Below the pieces are notes generated by a model that saw only the letters and a list, made by a program, of their open reading frames with translations, did no database searches and was not told where the DNA came from. DNA of 64,000 bases from Prochlorococcus sp. AG-335-A05 (GTDB lineage: Bacteria; Cyanobacteriota; Cyanobacteriia; PCC-6307; Cyanobiaceae), in contig QBZF01000001.1 in the NCBI GenBank assembly GCA_003282425.1, positions 57,450 through 121,449 of the forward strand, given 5' to 3'. The translations under genes and the position numbers were made by a program. This document shows, in pieces, positions 42,379-52,165 of this stretch (the stretch's first letter is position 1; each line of letters begins with the position of its first letter).

Positions 42379-42765
42379 TTAATCTTGAATGTAGGGTAAT
42401 TTTTTGTATAAGCATTCTTCTGCTTTTTGTAACTCTCGTCCTAAATATAAGGCATGATCAAATCTAGATATTAGATCATTACGCTTTTCTGTTATTGCTA
42501 TTCCAATCTCTTTAGCGCTAATTCCTGTGAAGGTCTCATTACAAGTTTTTATTTCTTTTGAGTCACATTTAATAGGCTCATTAGTTTTTGGATCTATTGC
42601 ATATCCTTCTTTATTGATAGTATTTAAATAATGTTCTAAAATAATTTTTTTTGTCTCCAAATCTATCTTTATAATAAAATATCCATTTGGGTCTAGATCA
42701 ATATATCTATTAGATAAATCATTATCTATATCTATTTTTTTTTCAAATATTTTAATAAAATCCAT
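42379..42765 (-). CDS. DUF4346-like protein
   Basis: YIDLDPNGYFIIKIDLETKKIILEHYLN...; CNETFTGISAKEIGIAI. Confidence 0.65.
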   Translation of the reverse strand: MDFIKIFEKKIDIDNDLSNRYIDLDPNGYFIIKIDLETKKIILEHYLNTINKEGYAIDPKTNEPIKCDSKEIKTCNETFTGISAKEIGIAITEKRNDLISRFDHALYLGRELQKAEECLYKKLPYIQD

Positions 42766-42829
42766 CTTCGAATTTTTAATAAAATTATATTATTAATATA
42801 AACAATTATTAGATCAATTAATTTCAATT

Positions 42830-43984
42830 TTATTTAAAAGGAATAGAATTATTTTCTAACTCAATTTCTTTCAAAGTTTGAAAATTTACTTCATTTAACC
42901 AAGGGGTAATTATATTTTCCATGTTTTTGTTAAACCATTTGTGAAAACTTTTAGCACCTTTTGCATAAAACCCTCTTCTTCTTTTATGTTTACCTCCTGC
43001 TCCAGGATCAAAACTTTCAATGTTATTTTTTATTGCCCACTCAATAGGTTGGTAATAGCATAATTCAAAATGTAAGTTAAGTACTTCTTCTTGACTACCC
43101 CAATATCTACCCCATATATATTTTTCATTTTTTATACACATTGACATTGCAATCGTTCTTTCAGAATCATTTCTTGATGCACTAAAAAACAATAGATTTC
43201 TTTTATTTTCAAGAATGTTTTCAAAAAATTCAGAGGTAAGATATTTGCTACCCCATACTCCCCATCTCAAACAATGCTGCTCGTAGAAATTATGCATTTT
43301 TTGAACCATTTCTAGATTTATATCCTCTTCTGTATGAATTTTGATCTCGAGATTTTGTTTTGAAATTGATTTTCTTTCTTTTTTAATGTTTTTTCTTTGA
43401 TTAGAGTTGAATCTGGATAAAAAATCATCAAATGTCTTTTCCCCATTATTCTTCCATTCACTACTTGTATTTATCCATTCCTGATATCCTAGGGATTTTA
43501 GATGTTTCCCCCAATCTTCGTTTACATATAAGAAATTGCAACTCAAGATATTATTTTTCAAAGCAAAGTCATCAATATGTTTTATTAATAAATTTGTAAT
43601 TTCTATTTTATTTTTATTTTCTTTATATAAAAATTCGTATCCATTAATAGGGCTGTAAGGGCTCATCCCAATGAGCTTAGGATAATAATTTAAATTTAAA
43701 TCTTGAGCTAATTTTGCAAAGGATTGATCAAAAATAAATTCTCCATAACTATGATTTTTAAGAAAAAGTGGAGCTATTCCGCATATTTCTTCATTTTCAT
43801 AAGCAATAAAATATAAAGGTTGCCATCCGGTTTTTCTTGAGACACTTTTCGATAATTCAAGGTTATAGAGCCATTCCCATTCATAAAATGGATTGTTGAT
43901 TTCTTTTCTTAATTCATTCCATGTTTCTTTATTTATTTCTTGAATTGATAGTTTAATTTCAATTTTGTGCTCAATATGATTCAT
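42830..43984 (-). CDS. FemAB-like/GNAT peptidoglycan-biosynthesis family protein (COG3146-like)
   Basis: NPFYEWEWLYNLE, FNSNQRKNIKKERK, ELCYYQPIEWAIKNNIESFDPGAGGKHKRRRGF. Confidence 0.87.
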   Translation of the reverse strand: MNHIEHKIEIKLSIQEINKETWNELRKEINNPFYEWEWLYNLELSKSVSRKTGWQPLYFIAYENEEICGIAPLFLKNHSYGEFIFDQSFAKLAQDLNLNYYPKLIGMSPYSPINGYEFLYKENKNKIEITNLLIKHIDDFALKNNILSCNFLYVNEDWGKHLKSLGYQEWINTSSEWKNNGEKTFDDFLSRFNSNQRKNIKKERKSISKQNLEIKIHTEEDINLEMVQKMHNFYEQHCLRWGVWGSKYLTSEFFENILENKRNLLFFSASRNDSERTIAMSMCIKNEKYIWGRYWGSQEEVLNLHFELCYYQPIEWAIKNNIESFDPGAGGKHKRRRGFYAKGAKSFHKWFNKNMENIITPWLNEVNFQTLKEIELENNSIPFK

Positions 43985-43996
43985 GTTTTTTTTACT

Positions 43997-44659
43997 TTAA
44001 TCATCTTTAGTTTTTCTTATGTAATGAATATATATTTCATTTCTATCTAATTCTTGAATCGATTTTATATTCCAAAATTGCTTTAAATTAAAAATTTTAT
44101 TTGTTTGTTCAGCAGGTATCCATGTAAATTTCCCTCCAATAATTCTTGGGGCTATTGTAATTTTGATTTCATCAATCAAATCTTCTTTTATAAAAGAATT
44201 TATAAGATTTGCTCCACCAAGAAGTGCTAGACGATTGATTCCAGCTTTTTTAATACTTAACAAGGTTTTACTCCAGGAATTTTTGTAGGAAATTTCTTTA
44301 TCAAAATCTATACTCTCTATTGCATCTTTTTTATTAGAGCTGATTAACCATCTTTTAATTGGTTGATTGAAATAATTCCAATCTTTTTTAAATTTTTTGC
44401 TATCGGAGGCGACTATAGAAATAGGTTGATTTTTTGAAATTTTTATTTCGCCATTTCTACAATGATTTTTTACTAAATATGTACTTTGATGAGCTTTTAG
44501 AGTTCCCAATCCAAAGATGGTAGCGTCAACTATTGATAAGTTTTCATCTAGCATTCTCCTATCTTCCTTACTACCAAGATGAGATTCACCTCCACTTGGG
44601 AAGGCAATCCTTCCATCTAAACTAGAAGCGATAATGATCGCTATGCTCGGAGTATTCAA
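43997..44659 (-). CDS. RibD C-terminal/dihydrofolate reductase-like protein
   Basis: SIAIIIASSLDGRIAFPSGGESHLGSKEDRRML, LLGGANLINSFIKEDLIDEIKITIAP. Confidence 0.85.
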   Translation of the reverse strand: MNTPSIAIIIASSLDGRIAFPSGGESHLGSKEDRRMLDENLSIVDATIFGLGTLKAHQSTYLVKNHCRNGEIKISKNQPISIVASDSKKFKKDWNYFNQPIKRWLISSNKKDAIESIDFDKEISYKNSWSKTLLSIKKAGINRLALLGGANLINSFIKEDLIDEIKITIAPRIIGGKFTWIPAEQTNKIFNLKQFWNIKSIQELDRNEIYIHYIRKTKDD

Positions 44660-45582
44660 GCTTGAGCAACTAAAGAGTTAGTAAGATTTCTTTGCAAAGA
44701 ATTTGGTACGCTTTGTTCAACATAAATTTCCGCAGCATTATTTGGGCTCTCTTGAAGTTTTATCTTGTGCAGATTTGCTCCAATTTTTTTAATCGGAGAT
44801 GAGAGAATATCAGCAATGTGTAGTGCAATATTTTCACATGTTGGGACGCAAGTTTTAAAATATTCGATATCTTTGTTCAAGAAAGTATGATCAAACGGTT
44901 CAACTATAAGATTATCAATAATTGCTTGTAAAGAAGGTAAATCACATATCATCCCAGTTCTTGGATCAATTTTTCCTCGGACAGTTACATCGAGAAAATA
45001 ATTATGTCCATGTCCATTTACTCTGGCACATTTCCCATAAATCTTCTTGTTTTCATCAAGAGAAATCTCATCTTTTGCTAATCGGTGAGCAGCATTAAAA
45101 TGACTTTGAATTGTTAATAAAGCTTCCATGTTTTTTCCATAGTAATCTGCCCATAAAGTTGGGCTTTCATAAAGTCTTAAACTTGTAAGAGGTAGTTCAT
45201 CTTTTAAACGATTCCAGATAACTTTAACTAGAGCCTCAGTCGTTGGAAGAATGCCTTCTTGACTATGAATATTAAATTCAGGCCATACGTCATTTAAAAA
45301 ACGAAAATCTAATTGTCCAGTGACCTTACTCTTAATAGAATGTTTTACATCAGAAAGATTAAGGACCATTCCATCCGAGTCAAGTTTGCCCCCCATTGAT
45401 ACGATAAGTTCGTAATTATGGCCATGTCCTGGAGCTAAACTACATTTCCCAAAAAGAGAGAAATTATCTTCTGAGCTTTTTTCAGGAAGCCAATAACGAT
45501 GACTCGAACTAAAACAGGCACGTCGAGTTATGACGCATTCACGTCCCTGGCCATGTAATGGTTTGGTATGTGTGAAAGTCAT
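44656..45582 (-). CDS. tandem-domain 6-pyruvoyl tetrahydropterin synthase/QueD family protein
   Basis: Two PTPS modules: GKCSLAPGHGHNYELIV and GKCARVNGHGHNYFLDVTVRG...FDHTFLN...PTCENIA. Confidence 0.92.
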   Translation of the reverse strand: MTFTHTKPLHGQGRECVITRRACFSSSHRYWLPEKSSEDNFSLFGKCSLAPGHGHNYELIVSMGGKLDSDGMVLNLSDVKHSIKSKVTGQLDFRFLNDVWPEFNIHSQEGILPTTEALVKVIWNRLKDELPLTSLRLYESPTLWADYYGKNMEALLTIQSHFNAAHRLAKDEISLDENKKIYGKCARVNGHGHNYFLDVTVRGKIDPRTGMICDLPSLQAIIDNLIVEPFDHTFLNKDIEYFKTCVPTCENIALHIADILSSPIKKIGANLHKIKLQESPNNAAEIYVEQSVPNSLQRNLTNSLVAQA

Positions 45583-45632
45583 AAATGTCTGTAATAATAC
45601 TATCTTAAGGTTTTATATACTCTTTTGTCTGT

Positions 45633-46190
45633 ATGGAAAAATCTATTATTGAGAAAACAAACAAAATAATTAAAGGAAGAAGTATATATTTGATAGGTAT
45701 GATGGCTAGTGGTAAATCTAAAACTGGTCCAGTATTAGCCGAGTTATTGAGCTATAAGTATATTGATCTGGATAAATTAATAGAGAATATAGCAAAAAAA
45801 ACAATTAATGAAATGTTCCGGGAAGATGGAGAAAAAGCATTCCGAGAACTAGAAACAAATTGCTTAAAAGAAACAATTAAAATCCCTTCTTTAATCGTTT
45901 CTACTGGTGGAGGAATTATTTCTAAACCAGAAAACTGGGGTGTTTTAAGGCAAGGAATTATTATTTGGATTGACACAAAGCAAGAGATTGCTCTTGAGAG
46001 GTTGAAAAAAGATATTGAAAATAGACCTCTATTACAGGGAAAAGATTTAAGTGATTTATATAACCAAATTTTTCAATCTAGAAAAAATTTATATTCTCAG
46101 GCTGATTTAAGAGTTGAGGTTAATAACGAAGATGTTGAAGAAGTTGCAAAACAAATAGTTTATGGAATTTACAAAAAAATTATAAATTAA
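45633..46190 (+). CDS. aroK: shikimate kinase
   Basis: IYLIGMMASGKSKTGPVLAELL, DLDKLIE, FRELETNCLKE, VSTGGGII. Confidence 0.94.
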   Translation: MEKSIIEKTNKIIKGRSIYLIGMMASGKSKTGPVLAELLSYKYIDLDKLIENIAKKTINEMFREDGEKAFRELETNCLKETIKIPSLIVSTGGGIISKPENWGVLRQGIIIWIDTKQEIALERLKKDIENRPLLQGKDLSDLYNQIFQSRKNLYSQADLRVEVNNEDVEEVAKQIVYGIYKKIIN

Positions 46191-46444
46191 TCAGGTTCCA
46201 CTCTCACAGCAAACCATTTAATAACGAATCCAAATTTTATTTCTAATTCATAAGTACTTTCTAATAATTCTTCGAGAAATTCCTCATTGGAATAATCTTT
46301 TTTTTGATATATAGTTGATGAATCAACCTTATGAAGCCAATTTCTTAACCATAATATTGCTTCTTTTTTAGTTACTATTTTTTCTTTTGAATCTGGCTCT
46401 AATAATACAAAATGGTCTTCAGATCTTATTAATGGATTAGACAT
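46187..46444 (-). CDS. CRR7-like (chlororespiratory reduction 7) protein
   Basis: 85 aa; DHFVLLEPDSKEKIVTKKEAILWLRNWL...STYELEIKFGFVIKWFAVRVEPD matches CRR7 pattern as recalled. Confidence 0.7.
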   Translation of the reverse strand: MSNPLIRSEDHFVLLEPDSKEKIVTKKEAILWLRNWLHKVDSSTIYQKKDYSNEEFLEELLESTYELEIKFGFVIKWFAVRVEPD

Positions 46445-47153
46445 GATTAAAAACTTTTTAGGATTAATTATTTTTCTAATTATTCAAGTAATTTCTTTGG
46501 ATAATTCATTTGCTTTAAATGATCATAATGTAAGAGAATTTTTAGATGAAAGAGAAAATTTATGGCCAGAACTATACTTACCAAATTTTAAATTTTCAAA
46601 TACTTCAAGAGATTTAATTTATCCTAATTGGTTTGAGGGTAATTGGCTTGTTACTTCTCAAGATTTAGAAGATGAGTCTCAAGCACCAGTGATTTACAAA
46701 GTAAATTTTTTCAAAAATAATTTAAATGAAGTTATTGGTAATCGATCGAAAAATTCTGAGTCAATTGGTAAAGCGATATTTGGTGATACTTTGATTAAAG
46801 TTGTAAATGATCCTAAATCAATTAACAAACAAATTACTTATTTAAAAGATGATCTATATATTGATTCAAGGATCACAGGAAGAAATCAAATTGAAGATGA
46901 TGATATGTTTTTTGCTGACGAATTAGTTATTCAAACTCTTCATAAACCAGGAGCATCTAGGGTTAATCAGGTCGAGACAATTAGTAAATTTCAAAAATGT
47001 AATCGTCATAATTCCAATACAGAGAATACTTTAAAACCTGACATCTGCGGTTTTCAATATATTGCTGCATACGGTTCTAAAGTAGGAGATCCCACAGTTC
47101 ATGCAATTAAAACTGGTAAATATAAATTATCGTTTAGATTTATTGAGAGTTAG
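46443..47153 (+). CDS. DUF6816-like lumenal/exported protein
   Basis: Signal peptide; LWPELYLPNFKF...LIYPNWFEGNWLVTSQ. Confidence 0.65.
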   Translation: MIKNFLGLIIFLIIQVISLDNSFALNDHNVREFLDERENLWPELYLPNFKFSNTSRDLIYPNWFEGNWLVTSQDLEDESQAPVIYKVNFFKNNLNEVIGNRSKNSESIGKAIFGDTLIKVVNDPKSINKQITYLKDDLYIDSRITGRNQIEDDDMFFADELVIQTLHKPGASRVNQVETISKFQKCNRHNSNTENTLKPDICGFQYIAAYGSKVGDPTVHAIKTGKYKLSFRFIES

Positions 47154-47865
47154 CACTAAAGAGATATTCTTCTATGTTGTTTCTCCAGATAAATATATTT
47201 TCTAAATAAGGATTATTTATGTATTCTTGACAACCTTCCCCAGAGAGAATTGGTCCCGATGATTTTGGAAATTTAAGAAGAGATAATTGCGCAGCAATTG
47301 CAATATCTGCTATTGATAAATTATCACCTATTAAATAATTTTTATTAATTAGGGCTTTTGATAAAGCCTCTAATATTTTTTGCAGTTCTAAATTATCTTT
47401 GGAAGATAAAACTACATTAGAAATTTTACTAAGATTTTTAAAAGGTAATTTATCAACTAATCCTTTTACTGAAGATGGTATTTCGTCTGGAAGTAAAGCA
47501 GTACGTAGTTGTGGATTCTCTATCGCAGATTTAATAAGAGCTTTTCTACAAGTTGAGGCCATAGTAGTGTCAGCCCAATCCTCTATTAATTTGCATTGTG
47601 CAAACAACAAAGGATCTTCTGGAAAAAGTGGATTATTATCATTTTTTTTATTTATATATTCGCAAATAATTGTAGAATCACTAATAATTTGATCATTATC
47701 ATCAACGATTATTGGGACTTGTTTTTGACCTGATATCTTAAAGATTTCAAATTGACCTAAGCCTGGTGTAACTTCTTCAACTCTATACTGCAATTTCTTA
47801 GCGTGAAGAGCCATTCTTGTCTTTAAGCAAAAAGCGCTATGTCTAAATTGATATAATGTAATCAT
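47140..47865 (-). CDS. glutathione S-transferase family protein
   Basis: ITLYQFRHSAFCLKTRMALHAK; GST C-terminal helix IGDNLSIADIAIAAQL. Confidence 0.9.
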   Translation of the reverse strand: MITLYQFRHSAFCLKTRMALHAKKLQYRVEEVTPGLGQFEIFKISGQKQVPIIVDDNDQIISDSTIICEYINKKNDNNPLFPEDPLLFAQCKLIEDWADTTMASTCRKALIKSAIENPQLRTALLPDEIPSSVKGLVDKLPFKNLSKISNVVLSSKDNLELQKILEALSKALINKNYLIGDNLSIADIAIAAQLSLLKFPKSSGPILSGEGCQEYINNPYLENIFIWRNNIEEYLFSANSQ

Positions 47866-47910
47866 GCTGTTAAATGTTTGTTAAAACTTAGCTAAAAAAG
47901 TAATCAAATT

Positions 47911-48129
47911 GTGGAGCTAATGGGCCAATTTTTCTCTAATGTTGCAAGATATCCTAAGTATTTAATTTCTATTATTGCTGGAGGATTAGTTGCATTACTA
48001 GAACCTTTATTTAAAAATAGATCAAATCCATTAACTTTGGTCGGTTTAATTTCTTCAGTAATAAGTGCCTTTATAACATTTTATTTCGTACTAAAAGCAA
48101 TGACTAATCCAATCAACCTATTACTATAA
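47911..48129 (+). CDS. DUF751/Ycf33-like small membrane protein
   Basis: 72 aa; FFSNVARYPKYLISIIAGGLVALLEPL. Confidence 0.75.
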   Translation: MELMGQFFSNVARYPKYLISIIAGGLVALLEPLFKNRSNPLTLVGLISSVISAFITFYFVLKAMTNPINLLL

Positions 48130-48527
48130 TGCCTAATAATTATCGGATTGCAAAAGTTTCTTCTTTGTTGAAAAAGGAGATAACTCTTATTTTGCAGAAT
48201 GATTTGGATAATGATCTATTAAAGAGTAATTTCATTAATATTTCAAAAATAGATTTAACAGGAGATTTGCAATTTTGCAAGATTTATATAACTTCAACTG
48301 CTGAAGAAGCAATAAGAAAAGAAATTGTTGAAGAATTAAATCTTGCTAAGAGCTATATCAGGCATACTTTAGGTCAAAGAATAGAGATGAGAAGATTACC
48401 CGAAATGACTTTTAAAGACGATAAAGTATTAGAAAAAGGATTGTCAGTACTCAAGCTCCTTGAGGAATTAAAAAATCAAAATCACAATCAAGATTCAAAA
48501 GTTGAGGGAAATAATAACAATGGCTGA
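48129..48527 (+). CDS. rbfA: 30S ribosome-binding factor A
   Basis: YRIAKVSSLLKKEITLILQND; IRHTLGQRIEMRRLPEMTFKDD. Confidence 0.94.
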   Translation: MPNNYRIAKVSSLLKKEITLILQNDLDNDLLKSNFINISKIDLTGDLQFCKIYITSTAEEAIRKEIVEELNLAKSYIRHTLGQRIEMRRLPEMTFKDDKVLEKGLSVLKLLEELKNQNHNQDSKVEGNNNNG

Positions 48528-48531
48528 GGTC

Positions 48532-49311
48532 TCTTTGAATCAAAAAAATATAATTATAACTCGATCAAAAGATAAGATATCTGATATAAAAAAGTTATTC
48601 ACTAATAAAGGTGCTCAAATATTTGATTTTCCAGCAATTGATGTTGGATATCCCGATGATTTAAATCCTCTTGATGATGCCTTAAGCGAAATTAATGATT
48701 TTCACTGGATTATTTTTACCAGTAGTAATGGAATACAATTTGTAGATGAGAGATTAAGAAATTTAAATACTTCATTAAAAGAATGTTCAAAGAAAATAAA
48801 AATTGCTGTAGTAGGGGAGAAAACTTCTTTAACTCTAAGCGATTTAGGTATTGAGGCTGATTTCGTCCCCCCAGAATTTGTAGCAGAAAGTTTAATTGAA
48901 AATTTTCCGGTATCAGGATATGGACTCAGAGTTTTTTTGCCAAGAGTTCAAACAGGAGGAAGGAATTTCATAGCTAATGAATTCAGGAATTCTGGTTCAC
49001 GTGTTGTAGAGGTTCCTGCCTATGAAACAAGATGTCCAAATTCAATTCCTATAGAAACAATAAATGCTATCTCTAAAAGAAAAATTGATGCAATGGTTTT
49101 TTCAAGTGGTAAAACAGTATCAAACTCTTCTTTCTTGCTTGAAAAAGAATTTGGAGAAGAATGGTTAACATATCTAGAAAATGCAAAATTATTAACTATT
49201 GGACCTCAAACTTCAAAAATATGTGAGAAAACTTTTGGCAGAGTTGATAGAGAGGCGGTTAAGTACACTTTTGAAGGATTATTAGATGCTGCAATTGATA
49301 TTTTTAATTAG
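48532..49311 (+). CDS. hemD: uroporphyrinogen-III synthase
   Basis: IIITRSKDKISDIKKLF, WIIFTSSNGIQFV, FSSGKTVSNSS; ORF track starts at 48502, internal ATG (MAEVSLNQKN) considered. Confidence 0.88.
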   Translation, partial: SLNQKNIIITRSKDKISDIKKLFTNKGAQIFDFPAIDVGYPDDLNPLDDALSEINDFHWIIFTSSNGIQFVDERLRNLNTSLKECSKKIKIAVVGEKTSLTLSDLGIEADFVPPEFVAESLIENFPVSGYGLRVFLPRVQTGGRNFIANEFRNSGSRVVEVPAYETRCPNSIPIETINAISKRKIDAMVFSSGKTVSNSSFLLEKEFGEEWLTYLENAKLLTIGPQTSKICEKTFGRVDREAVKYTFEGLLDAAIDIFN

Positions 49312-49774
49312 TTAATTCATTTTTGTAATTTTTTTCTACTAAATCTCGAAATCTATCAATATTTGCTTGTAATTCATTAGTTACCATTTTACCCAAAATT
49401 TTTTCTTCCATAAATCGAGCAATCATTTTAGGTAATTCATAAGTAACAGCTAAGTTTACTGATGTTAATTGGTCTCCTTTTGATTCAAAAATAACAGAGC
49501 CTTGAGTTGGTAATCCTCCTATAGATTTCCATTTTAATTTATTTTTTTCAATCCTTTCTGTTATTTGTGCCTTCCATTTAAATTTGAATCCATTAGCAGC
49601 TAAAGTCCATTCAGTCAGATCAGGTAAAGTTGATGTCTCTTGATCAATTGTTTTTACGGATTCAATCCAGCTCATCCACAGAGACATGGAATCCAAATCA
49701 CTCCAGGTGCTCCAAACGTTATCTAATGGCGCATTCACAATTGTAATTACGTCATGTTTAAGCCAAGTACCCAT
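49304..49774 (-). CDS. SRPBCC/polyketide cyclase-like protein
   Basis: VNAPLDNVWSTWSDLDSMSLWMSWIESV; adjacent to crtQ. Confidence 0.83.
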   Translation of the reverse strand: MGTWLKHDVITIVNAPLDNVWSTWSDLDSMSLWMSWIESVKTIDQETSTLPDLTEWTLAANGFKFKWKAQITERIEKNKLKWKSIGGLPTQGSVIFESKGDQLTSVNLAVTYELPKMIARFMEEKILGKMVTNELQANIDRFRDLVEKNYKNELTN

Positions 49775-49776
49775 AG

Positions 49777-51258
49777 TTAGCTGACCGCAAGATTCTTTGC
49801 TAATTTGGCTTTCTTATCTAAAATTGCTGCTGCTGCTAGATGACCGCTCATTGTAGCCCCCTCCATTGAATCTATATAGTCTTGTTTTGTATAACTACCA
49901 GCCATAAAGAAATTTGATATTGAAGTCTTTTGATCAGGTCTATATGGGTCCATACCTGGCGATTCTCTATAAAGTGATTGTGGAACTTGTACAACATTAC
50001 TCCAAAGTAATTTTAGATTTTTTGAAGAAGGAAATAGACGACGCACTTCAGAGTCAATTTCTTTAGTGATTCTTTCTGTTGATCTACCCATCCAACGATC
50101 TCCAGGAGTCAAAACACATTGGAGTAAAGATCCCATTCCTTCCTTTCTATAATCAACGGGACTTGCTAAAGCTAAATCTGCGAAACAACTGAAAGATGCA
50201 TCTGCTGAATATAAAAGATTATCTAAACCTGTAGGGTTTTGGCTTTTGTTATCATTATTTAATTCAGTAACCCATCCATCATATCTTAATTGAATTGTTG
50301 CTACTGCAACAGCTCTGAGTTTTTTTAAACCCTCAAACTCCTTAAATTGATACCATTCTTTAGGAACTATTTTTTTAATTCCAGGAACATCACAAGCAGC
50401 AAGAAATGTATCAGCAAATATAGCCTTAGGGCCTTCAGGAGTGGATATTTTTAGTTGTGTGACCGAGTAGGAGGAAGATTCTTTTTCAAAAATAATTTCG
50501 TCCACCTTATGATTTAAGTGGATTTTGCATCCTTTTTTTGTAATGTAATCAACGATAGGTTTTGTTAGCCATTTATGAGGGGATCCTTTTAAAAGATTAA
50601 GTTTAGAGGCTTCAGTCTTAGATGCAAACATCATAAAAATAGTTAACATGCATCTTGCTGATATATCTTGACAATTTATGAAACCTAATGCGTATGCAAT
50701 TGGATCCCACATCTTTTCAAGACTTCTTAAGCTTCCGCCATGATTTAAAAACCATTCTTTAAAGCTTATTATATCTAATTCTCTTATTATCTTCATTGCA
50801 CCTTCGTAATCTACTAACCCTCTAACTATTGGACTGGTTCCCAAAGCTAATGCATTTCTTAGCTTATCTACCCAAGTCAATTGGTCTGTGGTGAAAAAGG
50901 CCTTTAGACCGTTAAAAGGAGCTCCTAAGGCAAACCTAAAATCCAAGGATTTTAAATCACCACCGTTATTTACAAATAAATGAGTATGTTCTTTCGGAAG
51001 CAAATTATCTAATGCTCCAACTTTTTTCATGAGTTTAAAAAGATTTGCATAGTTATAAAAAAATACATGTAAACCCATCTCGATGTGGTTACCATCTTTA
51101 TCTTCCCAACTTCCAACTTTTCCGCCCCAGAATGATCTGCTCTCGTAAATCTCTATTTCATGGCCTTCATCAACTAGATTAACTGCTGCTGTTAAACCCG
51201 CTAACCCGGAACCAACTATTGCTATTTTCACTTTTTTTATTAAATTATAACAAATCAA
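49777..51258 (-). CDS. crtQ: 9,9'-di-cis-zeta-carotene desaturase
   Basis: [41 protein letters not shown]-terminal [27 protein letters not shown]. Confidence 0.95.
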   Translation of the reverse strand: MICYNLIKKVKIAIVGSGLAGLTAAVNLVDEGHEIEIYESRSFWGGKVGSWEDKDGNHIEMGLHVFFYNYANLFKLMKKVGALDNLLPKEHTHLFVNNGGDLKSLDFRFALGAPFNGLKAFFTTDQLTWVDKLRNALALGTSPIVRGLVDYEGAMKIIRELDIISFKEWFLNHGGSLRSLEKMWDPIAYALGFINCQDISARCMLTIFMMFASKTEASKLNLLKGSPHKWLTKPIVDYITKKGCKIHLNHKVDEIIFEKESSSYSVTQLKISTPEGPKAIFADTFLAACDVPGIKKIVPKEWYQFKEFEGLKKLRAVAVATIQLRYDGWVTELNNDNKSQNPTGLDNLLYSADASFSCFADLALASPVDYRKEGMGSLLQCVLTPGDRWMGRSTERITKEIDSEVRRLFPSSKNLKLLWSNVVQVPQSLYRESPGMDPYRPDQKTSISNFFMAGSYTKQDYIDSMEGATMSGHLAAAAILDKKAKLAKNLAVS

Positions 51259-51319
51259 CTTTGTATATCGTTTGAAATATGCATGATGTGTCTATATTTT
51301 TTATAGTGTAGTTATACGT

Positions 51320-51724
51320 TTGTTTGTATTTATGGAAAATGTAAAAATAGAAGAAAAAATAAAAACCTCAGATGACGGTAAGGGAATCTTAATAACCAAT
51401 GATGCCATAGAGCAAATATCTGCTTTATTGAAGAATCAGACTGATAAGAAAGCTCTGAGAGTTGGGGTAAGATCTGGAGGATGCAGTGGTATGAGTTATA
51501 CGATGGATTTTATTGGTGGAGATGAAATAAATTCAGATGATAAAGTATATGATTATTCATTAAGTTCCGAACAAACTTTTAAAGTAATATGTGACCCGAA
51601 AAGTCTTCTGTATATTTACGGCATGCAACTAGATTTCAGTAAAGATCTAATTGGTGGAGGTTTTAATTTCGTTAATCCTAATGCTTCACAAACTTGTGGC
51701 TGCGGAAGCTCCTTTGCAGTTTAG
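51320..51724 (+). CDS. HesB/IscA/SufA family Fe-S carrier
   Basis: LRVGVRSGGCSGMSYTMDF and C-terminal QTCGCGSSF. Confidence 0.94.
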   Translation: MFVFMENVKIEEKIKTSDDGKGILITNDAIEQISALLKNQTDKKALRVGVRSGGCSGMSYTMDFIGGDEINSDDKVYDYSLSSEQTFKVICDPKSLLYIYGMQLDFSKDLIGGGFNFVNPNASQTCGCGSSFAV

Positions 51725-51735
51725 AAAAAAAATAT

Positions 51736-52164
51736 ATGACAGATGACATTAATCCAATTGAATCCGATTTCAATGCTGCCTTATCTAGATATCAAGATGG
51801 CCAAGAGTTAATACCAATTGCACAAGATTTTCAAAAAATAATTCAACAAATACCCAACCACTTTGCTGCTTGGACTTGTCTATCTTGGTTGCAGCTTCTA
51901 TTGAAGAATAATCAAGAAGCATTAGCTGCGGCTAGACAGGCGGTTCGCTTAAATCAGCAAGACCCGCAAGCAAGAATGAATTTGTCCTTAGCTCTTTTGG
52001 CTACAAATAATAAAGGTGTTAGAGAACATGTTGAATTAATTAAAAAAATGGCAATGATGATGCCTGATGTAAAGACAGAGTTAAAAGAGTCAGTTGAAGA
52101 CGGATTTAATAGATATCCAAACTGGCCAGAATTAACCAAAATCAATAAATGGTTAAAATTTTAA
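51736..52164 (+). CDS. TPR repeat protein
   Basis: AAWTCLSWLQLLLKNNQEALAAARQAVRLNQQDPQARMNLSLALLATN; ATG at 51736 preferred over ORF-track TTG 51694. Confidence 0.8.
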   Translation: MTDDINPIESDFNAALSRYQDGQELIPIAQDFQKIIQQIPNHFAAWTCLSWLQLLLKNNQEALAAARQAVRLNQQDPQARMNLSLALLATNNKGVREHVELIKKMAMMMPDVKTELKESVEDGFNRYPNWPELTKINKWLKF

Positions 52165-52165
52165 A

